In this document: in pieces, positions 1 through 8,561 of the stretch
Layout of the letters: every line of letters starts with the position of its first letter
How positions within the stretch are numbered: position 1 is the stretch's first letter
Origin: Prosthecomicrobium pneumaticum
Lineage (GTDB): Bacteria > Pseudomonadota > Alphaproteobacteria > Rhizobiales > Kaistiaceae
Assembly: GCF_014199915.1 (NCBI RefSeq)
Contig: NZ_JACHOO010000002.1
Coordinates: 1-64,000, forward strand
Direction: 5' to 3'
DNA length: 64,000 bases
The notes under the pieces: model-generated
Databases searched by the model: none
Told to the model about the DNA's origin: nothing
Seen by the model: only the letters and a program-made list of their open reading frames with translations
Position numbers and translations under genes: made by a program

Positions 1-304
1 TGCCGGCACGCAGGCCGGCATGACGGGTGGAGGGGTCGGCTCGGGAAACCGACGGAAGCGCGCAGGAAGAAAGCCGGCCGGCCGGAACCCGGGAGGGTGA
101 CCGCCCCCCAAAGCACCCGTCACCCCGGCCTCCGTGCCGGGGTCCATAATCGTGCCGCCGGGCCGCCCGACCACCGCCGCCACCCTGAACACCCGTCATC
201 CCGGGCGGAGCGGAGCGGAGACCCGGGACCCATCGCGCGGAGCAGCCGCCTCCCCCCGATCGACCTCTCCCTCCCCCCAAGGGGGGAAGCAGCGCCGTTC
301 CCCC
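1..304. repeat. Hairpin-repeat block left of the capsid gene
   Basis: No gene is seen here. The block holds the same short palindromic modules found between the other GTA genes: a GCCGGCA-type hairpin in both orientations (bases ~8-30 and ~119-150), a CCCGGG-flanked hairpin (~198-232) and a C-rich/G-rich tract (~267-290). Open frames across it are by-products of the GC-rich repeats. The next GTA head/neck genes would be expected further left, outside the window. Confidence 0.75.
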
Positions 305-1528
305 TCACGCCGCGGCGAACTTCATGAGCTTGATCGCCTCGAAGTCCTGCACCCCGCCGCCGACCCGCTTGGTGGTGTAGAAGAGCACGTAGGGCTTCGC
401 CGAATAGGGGTCGCGCAGCACCCGCACGCCGGTCCGGTCGACCACCAGATAGCCGCGGCGGAAGTCGCCGAAGGCGACCGAGAACGAGCCGGCGGCGATG
501 TCGGGCATGTCCTCCGCCTCGGCGACGGGAAAGTTGACGAGCGTCGCGGCGGCGCCGGGCGTCGACGGCGGCGCCCAGAGATAGGCGCCGTCCTCGTCCT
601 TGAACTTGCGGATCGCGCCCTGCGTCTTGCGGTTCATGACGAAATGCGCGTTCTGCCGGTAGCCGGCCTTGAGCGCATAGACGAGGTCGATCAGCCGGTC
701 GGACGGGTTCGCCGCCGCGAAGCCGCCCGTGACGCCGGTGGCGAGATAGCCGAGCTTGTCCCAGCTCCAGGCCGCATCGGCGACCGTGTCGTAGTCGAGG
801 AAGCCGCGCGGCTTGTTCTCGCCGTCGCCGGCGACGAAGGCGGCCCCCTCCTGGAGGGCGAAGGCCGCCTCGACCTCGCCGGCGATCCACGCCTCGATGT
901 CGACGGCGGCGTCGTCGAGCAGGCCCGGCGTCGCCGCCGGCATGGCGTAGAGTTCCATGGTCGGGAAATCGAGCGCGGCGAGGGTCGGCGACCCGGTCTG
1001 CGCCCGCGCCGCCGTCTCGCCGACCCAGCCGACCGCCGGCCCGGCCGTCATGAAGGGCTTGCGGTAGGTCGAGCCCGACACCTGGCGCACATCGGCGATC
1101 GCGCGGATCGGCGACAGCGCGGCGAGCCGCTTGCCGATCTCGCGCTCGATCTCCACGGGCACCAGATAGCCGCCGTCCGGCGCCGAGCCGACCGACAGCG
1201 CCTTCGCCTCGATCCGCCGCAGCCCGTCCTCGGCGCCGGAGCGGACATAGCCCTCGAACGCGGTCTTGCGCTCGGAGGCCGCCGCGGCGCCGCGCTCACC
1301 GGGGGCGAGCGGCGGCCGCCGCGCCTTGAGGCTCAGCTCGTCGAGCGTCCGGTCGATCCGGGCGAGCTTCTCCTCGGTGACGACGTCGGCGGCGAGCTTC
1401 TCCTCGATCTCGGCGAGCCGGGCATCATTGGTCTCCTTGAAGCTCTCGAAGGCGCGCATGAAGTCGTCGAAGGCGCCGGCGATCTCGTCCGCACCCTTCT
1501 GCTCGGGCGCACCCGTCCGTTCGGTCAT
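305..1528 (-). CDS. Phage/GTA major capsid protein (HK97 fold)
   Basis: This is a 407-aa HK97-type major capsid protein that would form the head shell of a phage or gene transfer agent. The first ~75 residues are charged and helical (scaffold-like delta domain). The capsid domain runs from about residue 115 to the end and contains the conserved stretch ending in a YLVVDRTGVRVLRDPYS-like segment. The ATG at 1528 is preceded by AAAGGA and fits the family length; a longer open frame upstream runs only through repeat DNA. In RcGTA-like clusters this gene follows portal and protease, as here, but 673 bp of repeats separate it from the protease. Family call is firm; GTA rather than prophage is inferred from gene order. 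Confidence 0.93.
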   Translation of the reverse strand: MTERTGAPEQKGADEIAGAFDDFMRAFESFKETNDARLAEIEEKLAADVVTEEKLARIDRTLDELSLKARRPPLAPGERGAAAASERKTAFEGYVRSGAEDGLRRIEAKALSVGSAPDGGYLVPVEIEREIGKRLAALSPIRAIADVRQVSGSTYRKPFMTAGPAVGWVGETAARAQTGSPTLAALDFPTMELYAMPAATPGLLDDAAVDIEAWIAGEVEAAFALQEGAAFVAGDGENKPRGFLDYDTVADAAWSWDKLGYLATGVTGGFAAANPSDRLIDLVYALKAGYRQNAHFVMNRKTQGAIRKFKDEDGAYLWAPPSTPGAAATLVNFPVAEAEDMPDIAAGSFSVAFGDFRRGYLVVDRTGVRVLRDPYSAKPYVLFYTTKRVGGGVQDFEAIKLMKFAAA

Positions 1529-2201
1529 GCTGATGTCCTTTCGGTGGAAGTCCGTTGAATCGAGAGAGGCAGGAGGCGGTTCGACGAGCCGCGCACCGGG
1601 GTGCGAGAAGGCGCCATCGAGGCCGCCCAAGGCCGAGACCGTCGGCGCCGGAGAGCACCATCGCCTCCCCGGAACACCCGTCACCCCGGCCTCCGTGCCG
1701 GGGTCCATCATCGTGCCGTCCGGCCGCCCGAGCACCGCCGCCACCCCGCGCACCCGTCATCCCGGGCGAGGCGAAGCCGAGACCCGGGATCCATCAAGCC
1801 GAGCATGCATCAGGGCGGCGCGGCCACGCCAACCGTCACGATTATGGATGCCGGCACGGAGGCCGGCATGACGGGTGGAGGGGGCCGTTCGAAAACCTTA
1901 CACGGGTGCGAGAAGGCGCCATCGCGGCCGCCCAAGGCCGAGACCGTCGGCGCCGGAGATCCCCCTCGCCTCCCCGGAACACCCGTCACCCCGGCCTCCG
2001 TGCCGGGGTCCATACTCGTGCCGCCGGGCCGCCCGAGCACCGCCGCCACCCCGCGCACCCGTCATCCCGGGCGAGGCGAAGCCGAGATCCGGGACCCATC
2101 GCGCAAAGCAGCCGGCGCACCCCGGAGCGGCCCTTCTCCCTCCGCCCTCGTGGGGGAGGGTCGGGGTGGGGGATGAACGGGCCGCGGCAGAAGCCCGCCC
2201 C
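1529..2201. repeat. Hairpin-repeat block between protease and capsid genes
   Basis: No gene is seen. About 195 bp is directly repeated at 1601-1795 and 1906-2100 (offset 305 bp). Each copy contains the CCCCGGC/GCCGGGG hairpin and the CCCGGG-flanked hairpin. Between the copies lies a hairpin of the ATGCCGGC/GCCGGCAT form, and the block ends in a C-rich/G-rich arm (~2126-2172). Such DNA between protease and capsid genes is unusual, because these genes are normally nearly adjacent. Confidence 0.75.
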
Positions 2202-2747
2202 TCACGCCGTCCGGGGCGCGAGCCGGCGGGCGGCGCGGCGCAGGTCCGCGGCGAGGCCGGCATCGGCCTTCACAGCGGCGACGCGGGCCTCCGGCAGCAT
2301 GGGGAAGGTGACGACCGAGATCTCCCACAGATCGATGGTGACGAGCCGGCGCGTGCCGGTTCCCCGGTCGCGCTCGGCCTTCACGGTGCGGAAGCCGATC
2401 GACAGCCCGTCGAGCGCGCCGGCCCGCATCAGCGCGCGCACCTCGCGCGCCTTCGCCACCTCGGCGGCGAGCCGGCCCTTGACGAACAGGCCGCGGGCAT
2501 CCTCGTGGATGTCGAGCCAGGTGCCGATCGGCAGCGCCGGATCGTGCTGGAACAGCATGCGGATGCCGCCCGCCCCCTTCGCCGCAAGCGCGGCGCGGAA
2601 GGCGCCGGGCATGACGACGTCGCCCGACAGGTCGCGCCGGCCGAACAGCGTCGCATAGCCCGAAAACGTCCCCTCGACGTCGATCGCCGACAGATCGGCG
2701 CGCGCATCCTTCCGCTCGCCCGCGGCGAGCGCCGAACCCTTGTCCAT
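2202..2747 (-). CDS. HK97-family prohead protease
   Basis: A 181-aa prohead serine protease (peptidase U35/S78 type) that matures the capsid during head assembly. Visible family features are the FSGYATLFG segment, the FQHDP segment carrying the catalytic His, the LDGLSIGFR segment with the catalytic Ser, and the LWEISVVTFPM segment. Its length is normal. The start at 2747 (ATGGACAAGG) is chosen because everything further upstream in frame is repeat sequence. It sits between the small head genes and the capsid gene, the standard RcGTA position. Confidence 0.93.
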   Translation of the reverse strand: MDKGSALAAGERKDARADLSAIDVEGTFSGYATLFGRRDLSGDVVMPGAFRAALAAKGAGGIRMLFQHDPALPIGTWLDIHEDARGLFVKGRLAAEVAKAREVRALMRAGALDGLSIGFRTVKAERDRGTGTRRLVTIDLWEISVVTFPMLPEARVAAVKADAGLAADLRRAARRLAPRTA

Positions 2748-3947
2748 GACTGCTCCGAACTGTGCGGGCCTTCGCCCGAAAAAGATCGATCGGCCGATGA
2801 AGGCCACCCCCCGAGCGGCCGGCCCACCCCCGATCGGCCCACTCCCTCCCCCTTGTGGGGGAGGGTCGGGGTGGGGGGTGAATACGCCGAGGCCGGCGGG
2901 GCGGCTCGCGGACACAGAGCGCCCTCACCTACCCGAGCACCCGTCACCCCGGCCTCCGTGCCGGGGTCCATAATCGTGCCGTCCGGCCGCCCGAGCATCG
3001 CCGCCACCCCGCGCACCCGTCATCCCGGGCGAGGCGTAGCCGAGACCCGGGACCCATCGCGCGGCGCCCGGGCTCGGTCCCATTGGGGCGGCCGTAGCGC
3101 GGCGTGATGGGTCCCGGCTTCCGCCGGGATGACGGATGGGGAGGACCGTTCTCACAGCACGCACGTCACGATTATGGACCCCGGCACGGAGGCCGGCATG
3201 ACGGGTGGAGGGGATCGTTCAGAACCCGGTCGATCGCGTGCCCCCGAACGCCATCGAAGCCGCTCAAGGACGAGACCGTCAGAGCCCGAGAGCACCATCG
3301 GGCTCCGGAACACCCGTCACCCCGGCCTCCGTGCCGGGGTCCATAATCGGGACGCCGGGCCGCCCGAGCGCCACCGCCATCCCACACCGTCATCCCGGGC
3401 GAGGCGTAGCCGGGACCCGGAATCCATCGAGCGGCGCCCGGGCTGGGTCCCATTGGGGCGGCCGTCGCGCGACATGATGGGTCCCGGCTTCCGCCGGGAT
3501 GACGATGGGGAGAACCGTTCTCACAGCACGCACGTCACGATTATGGATGCCGGCACGGAGGCCGGCATGACGGGTGGAGGGGATCGTCCAGAACCCGGTC
3601 GATCGCGTGCCCCCGAACGCCATCGAAGCCGCTCGAGGACGAGACCGTCAGAGCCCGAGAGCACCATCGGGCTCCGGAACACCCGTCACCCCGGCCTCCG
3701 TGCCGGGGTCCATCATCGTGCCACCGGGCCGCCCGAGCACCGCCGCCACCCCCCGCACCCGTCATCCCGGGCGAGGCGTAGCCGAGACCCGGGACCCATC
3801 GCGCAGAGCAGTCGGCGCACCCCGGAGCGGCCCGTTCTCCCTCCCCCACAAGGGGGGAGGGAAACCGCTCTCTCGTATCGCCGCCCGTCCAAGACCGCCG
3901 TCCAAGACCGCCCGTCCAGAACCGCCGATCCAGGGCCGCGCCGCCCC
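2748..3947. repeat. 1.2-kb hairpin-repeat block with two ~370-bp tandem units
   Basis: No gene is recognised. A composite unit starting near 3107 recurs at 3477 (offset exactly 370 bp). Each unit contains, in order, a GGGTCCCGG/CCGGGA hairpin, a GCCGGC hairpin, a segment beginning CAGAACCCGGTCGATCGCG, an inverted GCCGGGG hairpin and a CCCGGG hairpin. The same unit occurs twice more at 5820-6460. C-rich/G-rich arms lie at ~2842-2880 and ~3836-3852. Confidence 0.75.
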
Positions 3948-4052
3948 TCACCCCGCCCCGATCAGCCGGGCGATCAGGCCCGCGAAGTCGCGGAAGACCG
4001 GCCGGTGATCGGCCCGGTCGCGCTTCAGAATCCGGTTCACCCCCTGCCACAT
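3948..4052 (-). CDS. Putative 34-aa GTA micro-protein
   Basis: A short open frame of 34 codons that I believe is a real gene. It starts 20 nt after the stop of the upstream small head gene and has a good ribosome-binding site (GGAGG seven bases before ATG). It ends just before the repeat block begins. The peptide starts MWQGVNRILK and carries a charged centre (RDRADHRPVFRDF) followed by an amphipathic helix (LIARLIGAG). I do not recognise a family. Its position between the portal-proximal small gene and the protease suggests a minor head or assembly peptide. The evidence is spacing, RBS and amino-acid composition only. Confidence 0.5.
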   Translation of the reverse strand: MWQGVNRILKRDRADHRPVFRDFAGLIARLIGAG

Positions 4053-4072
4053 TCCCCTGCCTCCGGAGTCGG

Positions 4073-4258
4073 TTAGCGACGATCCCTGAAAAGCTGATTC
4101 AAGCGCGCGATCTCGGCGACGAAGTCGTTGAAGCGCCGGTTCGAGCGGATGAGCTCGCGCACCGCGACGAGGGCGAGGCCGCTCGCGCTCGAGGCCCAGA
4201 GGAAGAGCGCGAGATGGGCGAGGTCGCCGCGTCGCGCGAAGATCTCGGTGAGCGTCAT
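4073..4258 (-). CDS. Small GTA head-region membrane-like protein (g3.5 position)
   Basis: A 61-aa protein encoded 46 nt downstream of the portal gene. Residues ~14-35 form a hydrophobic helix (LAHLALFLWASSASGLALVA) followed by a basic, asparagine-rich helical tail ending LFRDRR. In RcGTA-like clusters a short gene (orfg3.5) occupies this place between portal and protease. I infer positional equivalence, not sequence identity. ATG at 4258 is the only sensible start. No enzymatic motif is visible. Confidence 0.7.
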   Translation of the reverse strand: MTLTEIFARRGDLAHLALFLWASSASGLALVAVRELIRSNRRFNDFVAEIARLNQLFRDRR

Positions 4259-4304
4259 GGTCCTGCCTCCTCGCCCCCGCCCCGATCCGAATGTCGCAAG
4301 AGCC

Positions 4305-5462
4305 TCAGCCGCGCGGCCCGTAGCCGACGGCGGCGCGCTTCTCGTCGTCCGACAGGAAGCCGGCGCGCTCGACCCGCCGCCACAGCGCCTCGCGCTCGGC
4401 CGACAGCGCCTCGATGCCGTCGGCGTCGAAGGCGAGCCGCAGCGCCCCGCCATAGGCGGGCGCCAGCCACTGGCCGAGCGCCGCCGCGGTGCGGCCGACG
4501 AGCGGCAGCACGGTCTGGCGCCAGAAGGCGCGGTTCGCCTCGGCATAGTTCGCATAGGTCGCGTCGCCCGGAATGCCGAGCAGCATCGGCGGCACGCCGA
4601 AGGCGAGCGCGATCTCGCGCGCCGCGCCGTTCTTCGCCTCCTGAAAGTCCATGTCGCGCGGGCTCATCGCCATCGCGGTCCAGTCGAGCCCGCCCTCGAG
4701 GAGCAGCGGCCGGCCGGCATTCGCCTGGCCCTGGAAGCCCGCCTCGAGCTCGGCCTTCAGCCGCTCGAACTGGTCGCGCGAGAGCGCCGCGCCGCCCTCG
4801 GCGCGATAGACGAGCGCGCCCGACGGCCGGGCCGAATTGTCGAGCAGCGCCTTGTTCCAGGCACCGGCGGCGTTGTGGATGTCGAGCGCGGTCGCCGCCG
4901 CCTCGATCGGCGCGAAGCCGTAATGATCGTCGAGCGGATGGAAGAGTGCGAGATGCAGGATCGGCTCCGGCACGCCCTCCATGGCGAAGCGCACGGTGCG
5001 CGCCCCGACCGTATAGTCGAACGCCTCCGGCCAGCCCTCCGGCCCGGCGACGACCTTCATCCGGTCGGGCCGCAGCGCGTGCAGTTCCGCCGGCCGGCCG
5101 TCGAGCGCCACCGCCTCGGCATAGGCGTTGCCGGCGACGAGCAGATGGCCATAGAGCGCCTCGAGGAACACCGCCCCGCTCTGTCGCCGGTTCGGCCGGG
5201 CGAGGAGGTCGAGCAGCGGATGCGCCGCCACCTCGTCCTCGCCGTCATAGAGGAGCAGCGGCACCGCGGCCGCGCTCTCGGCGACGAGCCGCACGGCGCG
5301 ATAGACGACGGCGTTCTTGAGGAACCCCTCGCGCGCCAGCGCCGCGACGTCGCGCGCCGTCCACACCGCCCGGCCCTCGAAGCCGAACGCGACCAGCGGC
5401 GCGGTCGCCGAGGCTTTCCGCTCGCGCGCCGCGAACACCCGCCGCCAGAAAGGCTGCGCCAT
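4305..5462 (-). CDS. Phage/GTA portal protein (HK97 family)
   Basis: A 385-aa portal protein, the dodecameric ring at the head vertex through which DNA is packaged. Characteristic segments are NAVVYRAVRLVAESAAAVPL near the N-terminus, GNAYAEAV, the YTVG-containing middle region, and AFGVPPMLLGIPGDATYANY followed by AFWRQTVLPL near the C-terminus. Its length matches the HK97/RcGTA g3 type. The ATG at 5462 is followed by a clear start of homologous sequence. The gene lies 1.1 kb downstream of the terminase; in compact GTA clusters the two are adjacent, and here the gap is repeat DNA. Confidence 0.95.
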   Translation of the reverse strand: MAQPFWRRVFAARERKASATAPLVAFGFEGRAVWTARDVAALAREGFLKNAVVYRAVRLVAESAAAVPLLLYDGEDEVAAHPLLDLLARPNRRQSGAVFLEALYGHLLVAGNAYAEAVALDGRPAELHALRPDRMKVVAGPEGWPEAFDYTVGARTVRFAMEGVPEPILHLALFHPLDDHYGFAPIEAAATALDIHNAAGAWNKALLDNSARPSGALVYRAEGGAALSRDQFERLKAELEAGFQGQANAGRPLLLEGGLDWTAMAMSPRDMDFQEAKNGAAREIALAFGVPPMLLGIPGDATYANYAEANRAFWRQTVLPLVGRTAAALGQWLAPAYGGALRLAFDADGIEALSAEREALWRRVERAGFLSDDEKRAAVGYGPRG

Positions 5463-6597
5463 GCCATCCTCCGATTTTTCGCGAGGCCGCTACCGATCCC
5501 GCAGAGCAACCATCCCGCCCCGGTCGGCGCCCCTCCGACCCGGAGCGGCCCCTTCTCCCTCCCCCCTCGTGGGGGAGGGCCGGGGGTGGGGGGTGAATGG
5601 GCCGAAGCCAGCGGGGCGGCTCGCGGACGCAGAGCGCCCTCGCCTCCCCCAAAGCACCCGTCACCCCGGCCTCCGTGCCGGGGTCCATAATCGGGACGCC
5701 GGGCGAGCGCGCGACGCCGCCGCCCCGCACCGTCATCCCGGGCGAGGCGTAGCCGAGACCCGGGACCCATCGCGCAGCGCCCGGGCTCGGTCCGATCGGG
5801 GCGGCCGTCGCGCGGCGTGACGGGTCCCGGCTTCCGCCGGGATGACGGATGGGGAGGACCGTTCTCACAGCACGCACGTCACGATTATGGATGCCGGCAC
5901 GGAGGCCGGCATGACGGGTGGAGAGGATCGTCCAGAACCCGGTCGATCGCGTGCCCCCGAACGCCATCGAAGCCGCCCAAGGACGAGACCGTCAGAGACC
6001 GAGAGCACCATCGGGCTCCGGAACACCCGTCACCCCGGCCTCCGTGCCGGGGTCCATAATCGTGCCACCGGGCCGCCCGAGCACCGCCGCCGCCCCCCGC
6101 ACCCGTCGTCCCGGGCGAGGCGTAGCCGAGACCCGGGACTCATCGCGCAGCGCCCGGGCTCGGTCCGATCGGGGCGGCCGTAGCGCGGCGTGATGGGTCC
6201 CGGCTTCCGCCGGGATGACGGATGGGGAGAACCGTTCTCACAGCACGCACGTCACGATTATGGACCCCGGCACGGAGGCCGGCATGACGGGTGGAGGGGA
6301 TCGTTCAGAACCCGGTCGATCGCGTGCCCCCGAACGCCATCGAAGCCGCTCAAGGACGAGACCGTCAGAGCCCGAGAGCACCATCGGGCTCCGGAACACC
6401 CGTCACCCCGGCCTCCGTGCCGGGGTCCATACTCGTGACGCCGGGCGAGCGCGCGACGCCGCCACCCCCTCTCCCGCCGGCGAAGTCGGCTGTTGCCGAC
6501 TTCGCCTCTTCCCCACCCGGCTCGGCAACAGCCGAGCCGGGTGGGGAAGAGGGTAGGGTGAGGGCCTTCCCCTGCCCGGCCCGCAAAAACCGCCCCC
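5463..6597. repeat. 1.1-kb hairpin-repeat block between terminase and portal genes
   Basis: No gene is seen. Two further copies of the ~370-bp composite unit lie here, anchored at 5820 and 6193 (offset 373 bp), with the same internal hairpins as at 3107 and 3477. A C-rich/G-rich arm is at ~5552-5597. The block ends next to the terminase stop in two strong hairpins described separately. Confidence 0.75.
6479..6552. other. Two consecutive strong hairpins downstream of terL
   Basis: Hairpin 1 has a 12-bp perfect stem (6479-6490 with 6495-6506, loop TGTT). Hairpin 2 has a perfect stem of about 22 bp (6505-6526 with 6531-6552, loop AACA). They lie 46-119 nt beyond the large-terminase stop codon. 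No T-run follows on the minus strand, so this is not a standard intrinsic terminator. It could attenuate transcription or protect mRNA between terminase and portal genes. Confidence 0.8.
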
Positions 6598-7914
6598 TCA
6601 CAAGACCCGCACCCGCGGCCCGCTTCCCGTGCGCAGCATCAGCACGGTGAGCGCCCAGACGAGCGCGTCGAGCCGGTCCGGCGAGCGGCCGTTCGACAGC
6701 CCGTCCGGGCCGAAATCGGCCATCTCGTCCTCGAGCGCGGCGAACCGGCCGGCGTGCCGCACCCGGCCCTGCGCATAGAGCGCGGCGACCGGTTCGGCGC
6801 GCAGATACTTGCCCCGCGTCGCGCGGACCGGCGTCACCGGCACGTCCGGATCGACATTGCCGATCACGCTCGCCACCATGTCGCCGCCCTGGTTCACCTC
6901 GGCGACGAGCGCATCGGCCGAGAGCGCGCGGTAGAGCCCGATCGCCGCCGCCGCCCAGCGGTCCGGCCGCGCTTCGGAGACGCTCGCATCGGCGAGCACA
7001 TAGCCCGCCCCGCCGGCGGTGACGCCGCAGGCGACGATGCCGCAGGAATCCGCCCCGCGCCGGCCCGAGGCCGGCGGGTCGACGGCGACGACGATGCGGG
7101 CGAGCGGCGGCGCCCCGCCGACGCGCAGCGCCTCGATCGCCGCGCGCGAGAACAGCGCGTCCGCCCGGTCCTCGATCAGCTCGCCGTCGAGCTCCTGCCG
7201 GCCGAGCCGCGTCCCGGCATAACGGCCGACGACGCGCTCGAGGAAGCCCGGCGCCAGATGGGCGAGGTTCGCCCGCGTCGCGGCGCGGGTCACCGCGGTG
7301 CGCTCCATCGCGACGAGCTTCCTGACGAGCGGCGTCGCCCGCGGCGTCGTGGTGATCACCTGGCGCGGCAGCGATCCGAGCCGCAGGCCGAATTGCAGCA
7401 TGTCGAAGCTCTCCTCCTGATGCCGCCATTTGCCGAGCTCGTCGGCCCAGGCGGCGTCGAATTGCGGCCCGCGCAAACTCTCCGGGTCCTCCGACGAGAA
7501 CATCAGCGCCACCGCGCCGTTGTCCCATTCGAGCCGCCGGCGCGACGGCTGGAAGCGCGGCCGCGTCGCCGCCGGGGCGATCGCGAGCAGGCCCGACGGA
7601 CCCTCGACCATCACCTCGCGGACATCGGCCATCGTCTCCCCGACGAGCGCGATCCGGCCGCACGGGCGCTCGGTCCAGCCCGGCCGGCCCTCGACGAGGG
7701 CGCGCACCCATTCGGCGCCGGCCCGCGTCTTGCCCGCGCCGCGGCCGCCGAGCATCAGCCAGGTCAGCCAGTCGCCCTCCGGCGGCAGCTGGTCGTCGCG
7801 CGCCCAGAAATCCCAGTCGGCGGCGAACCGCGCGAGCTCCGCCTCCGACAGCGCGGCGATCGCCGCCGCCGGGTCGCGGCCCTCAGCCGATGAGTTTCGA
7901 AAGGCGGTCCGCAA
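6598..7914 (-). CDS. Phage/GTA large terminase subunit (TerL)
   Basis: The DNA-packaging motor: an N-terminal ATPase and a C-terminal RNase H-like nuclease. The Walker A motif is GGRGAGKT, followed by RAGAEWVR. The coupling motif TTTPRATP is present. Nuclease acidic residues appear in VAVDPPAS, in the AEVNQGGD segment, and in the C-terminal DALVWALT segment. I chose the TTG at 7914 (438 aa), which overlaps the TerS gene end by 32 nt and gives the usual ~55 residues before Walker A. An ATG at 7977 would give 459 aa but a 95-nt overlap. The gene appears intact. Confidence 0.9.
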   Translation of the reverse strand: MRTAFRNSSAEGRDPAAAIAALSEAELARFAADWDFWARDDQLPPEGDWLTWLMLGGRGAGKTRAGAEWVRALVEGRPGWTERPCGRIALVGETMADVREVMVEGPSGLLAIAPAATRPRFQPSRRRLEWDNGAVALMFSSEDPESLRGPQFDAAWADELGKWRHQEESFDMLQFGLRLGSLPRQVITTTPRATPLVRKLVAMERTAVTRAATRANLAHLAPGFLERVVGRYAGTRLGRQELDGELIEDRADALFSRAAIEALRVGGAPPLARIVVAVDPPASGRRGADSCGIVACGVTAGGAGYVLADASVSEARPDRWAAAAIGLYRALSADALVAEVNQGGDMVASVIGNVDPDVPVTPVRATRGKYLRAEPVAALYAQGRVRHAGRFAALEDEMADFGPDGLSNGRSPDRLDALVWALTVLMLRTGSGPRVRVL

Positions 7915-8467
7915 TCTCCGCGCGGAGCCGGTCGCGATCGCCGGCGTCACCGCCCGCGCCTTCGGCAGTTCGATCATCCGGATCCCCCGCCGCGGCCTCG
8001 CCCGTCCGCCCGCCGCGGCGCGGCGCCTCGCGCGCCGCCCGGTCGAGCGCGATCAGCGTCTCGAAGGTCTTTGCGAGCGCGCCGAGCATCTTGACGCCCG
8101 GCTCGTCGAGCGCGGCGCCGGCGCCCTCGCCGAAGCGCGCCTCGAGGGCCGCGATCTGCCGCTCGAACGCGGTGATCATCCGCCTGACGATGCGCACCCG
8201 CCGCGTCTCGCGCCGCTGGCTCCTCGGCCGCACCGGCACGCTCCGTTCGGTCGCCCGCGTCACATGCACCCGCGCCGTCCGCCGCCAGCCCTTGGTGCGG
8301 GCGTGATAGCCGACGGTCGAATGCTGGATGCGGAAGCGGTCGGCGATGACATAGATCGACACGCCGTCGCGATAGAGCGTCTCCATCGCGGCGAGGTCGT
8401 CGCCCGAAAGCTTCCGCCGCGCCACCCCCTCCCCCATCCGCCCCTCCGCCTCCTGCCGCCCCGACAC
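7883..8467 (-). CDS. Putative GTA small terminase subunit (TerS, g1-like)
   Basis: A 194-aa protein just upstream of, and overlapping, TerL. Residues ~20-65 form a helix-turn-helix (LSGDDLAAMETLYRDGVSIY, then HSTVGYHARTKGW), the expected DNA-recognition domain of a small terminase. The middle is a long helix (RMITAFERQIAALEARF, ALAKTFETLIALDRAAREAP) suited to ring oligomerisation. The C-terminus is acidic and disordered before RLSKLIG. The start at 8467 is GTG; an ATG at 8437 is an alternative. The assignment rests on position and architecture, and the family is poorly conserved in sequence. Confidence 0.75.
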   Translation of the reverse strand: MSGRQEAEGRMGEGVARRKLSGDDLAAMETLYRDGVSIYVIADRFRIQHSTVGYHARTKGWRRTARVHVTRATERSVPVRPRSQRRETRRVRIVRRMITAFERQIAALEARFGEGAGAALDEPGVKMLGALAKTFETLIALDRAAREAPRRGGRTGEAAAGDPDDRTAEGAGGDAGDRDRLRAEIADRLSKLIG

Positions 8468-8561
8468 GCATCCGTATCTCTACCAGGGTTGAGGCCTGCA
8501 CTGCCCGGTTGTAGCCTCACACGGTGGAGCCGTGGTGATCGACTGAACCCCGGGGGAAAAC

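Noticed and set aside
305-8467. Complete or inducible prophage
   Set aside because: No integrase, repressor, lysis or replication genes and no att-like repeats or tRNA gene are visible. Gene content and order fit a GTA head module better, though the left part lies outside the window.
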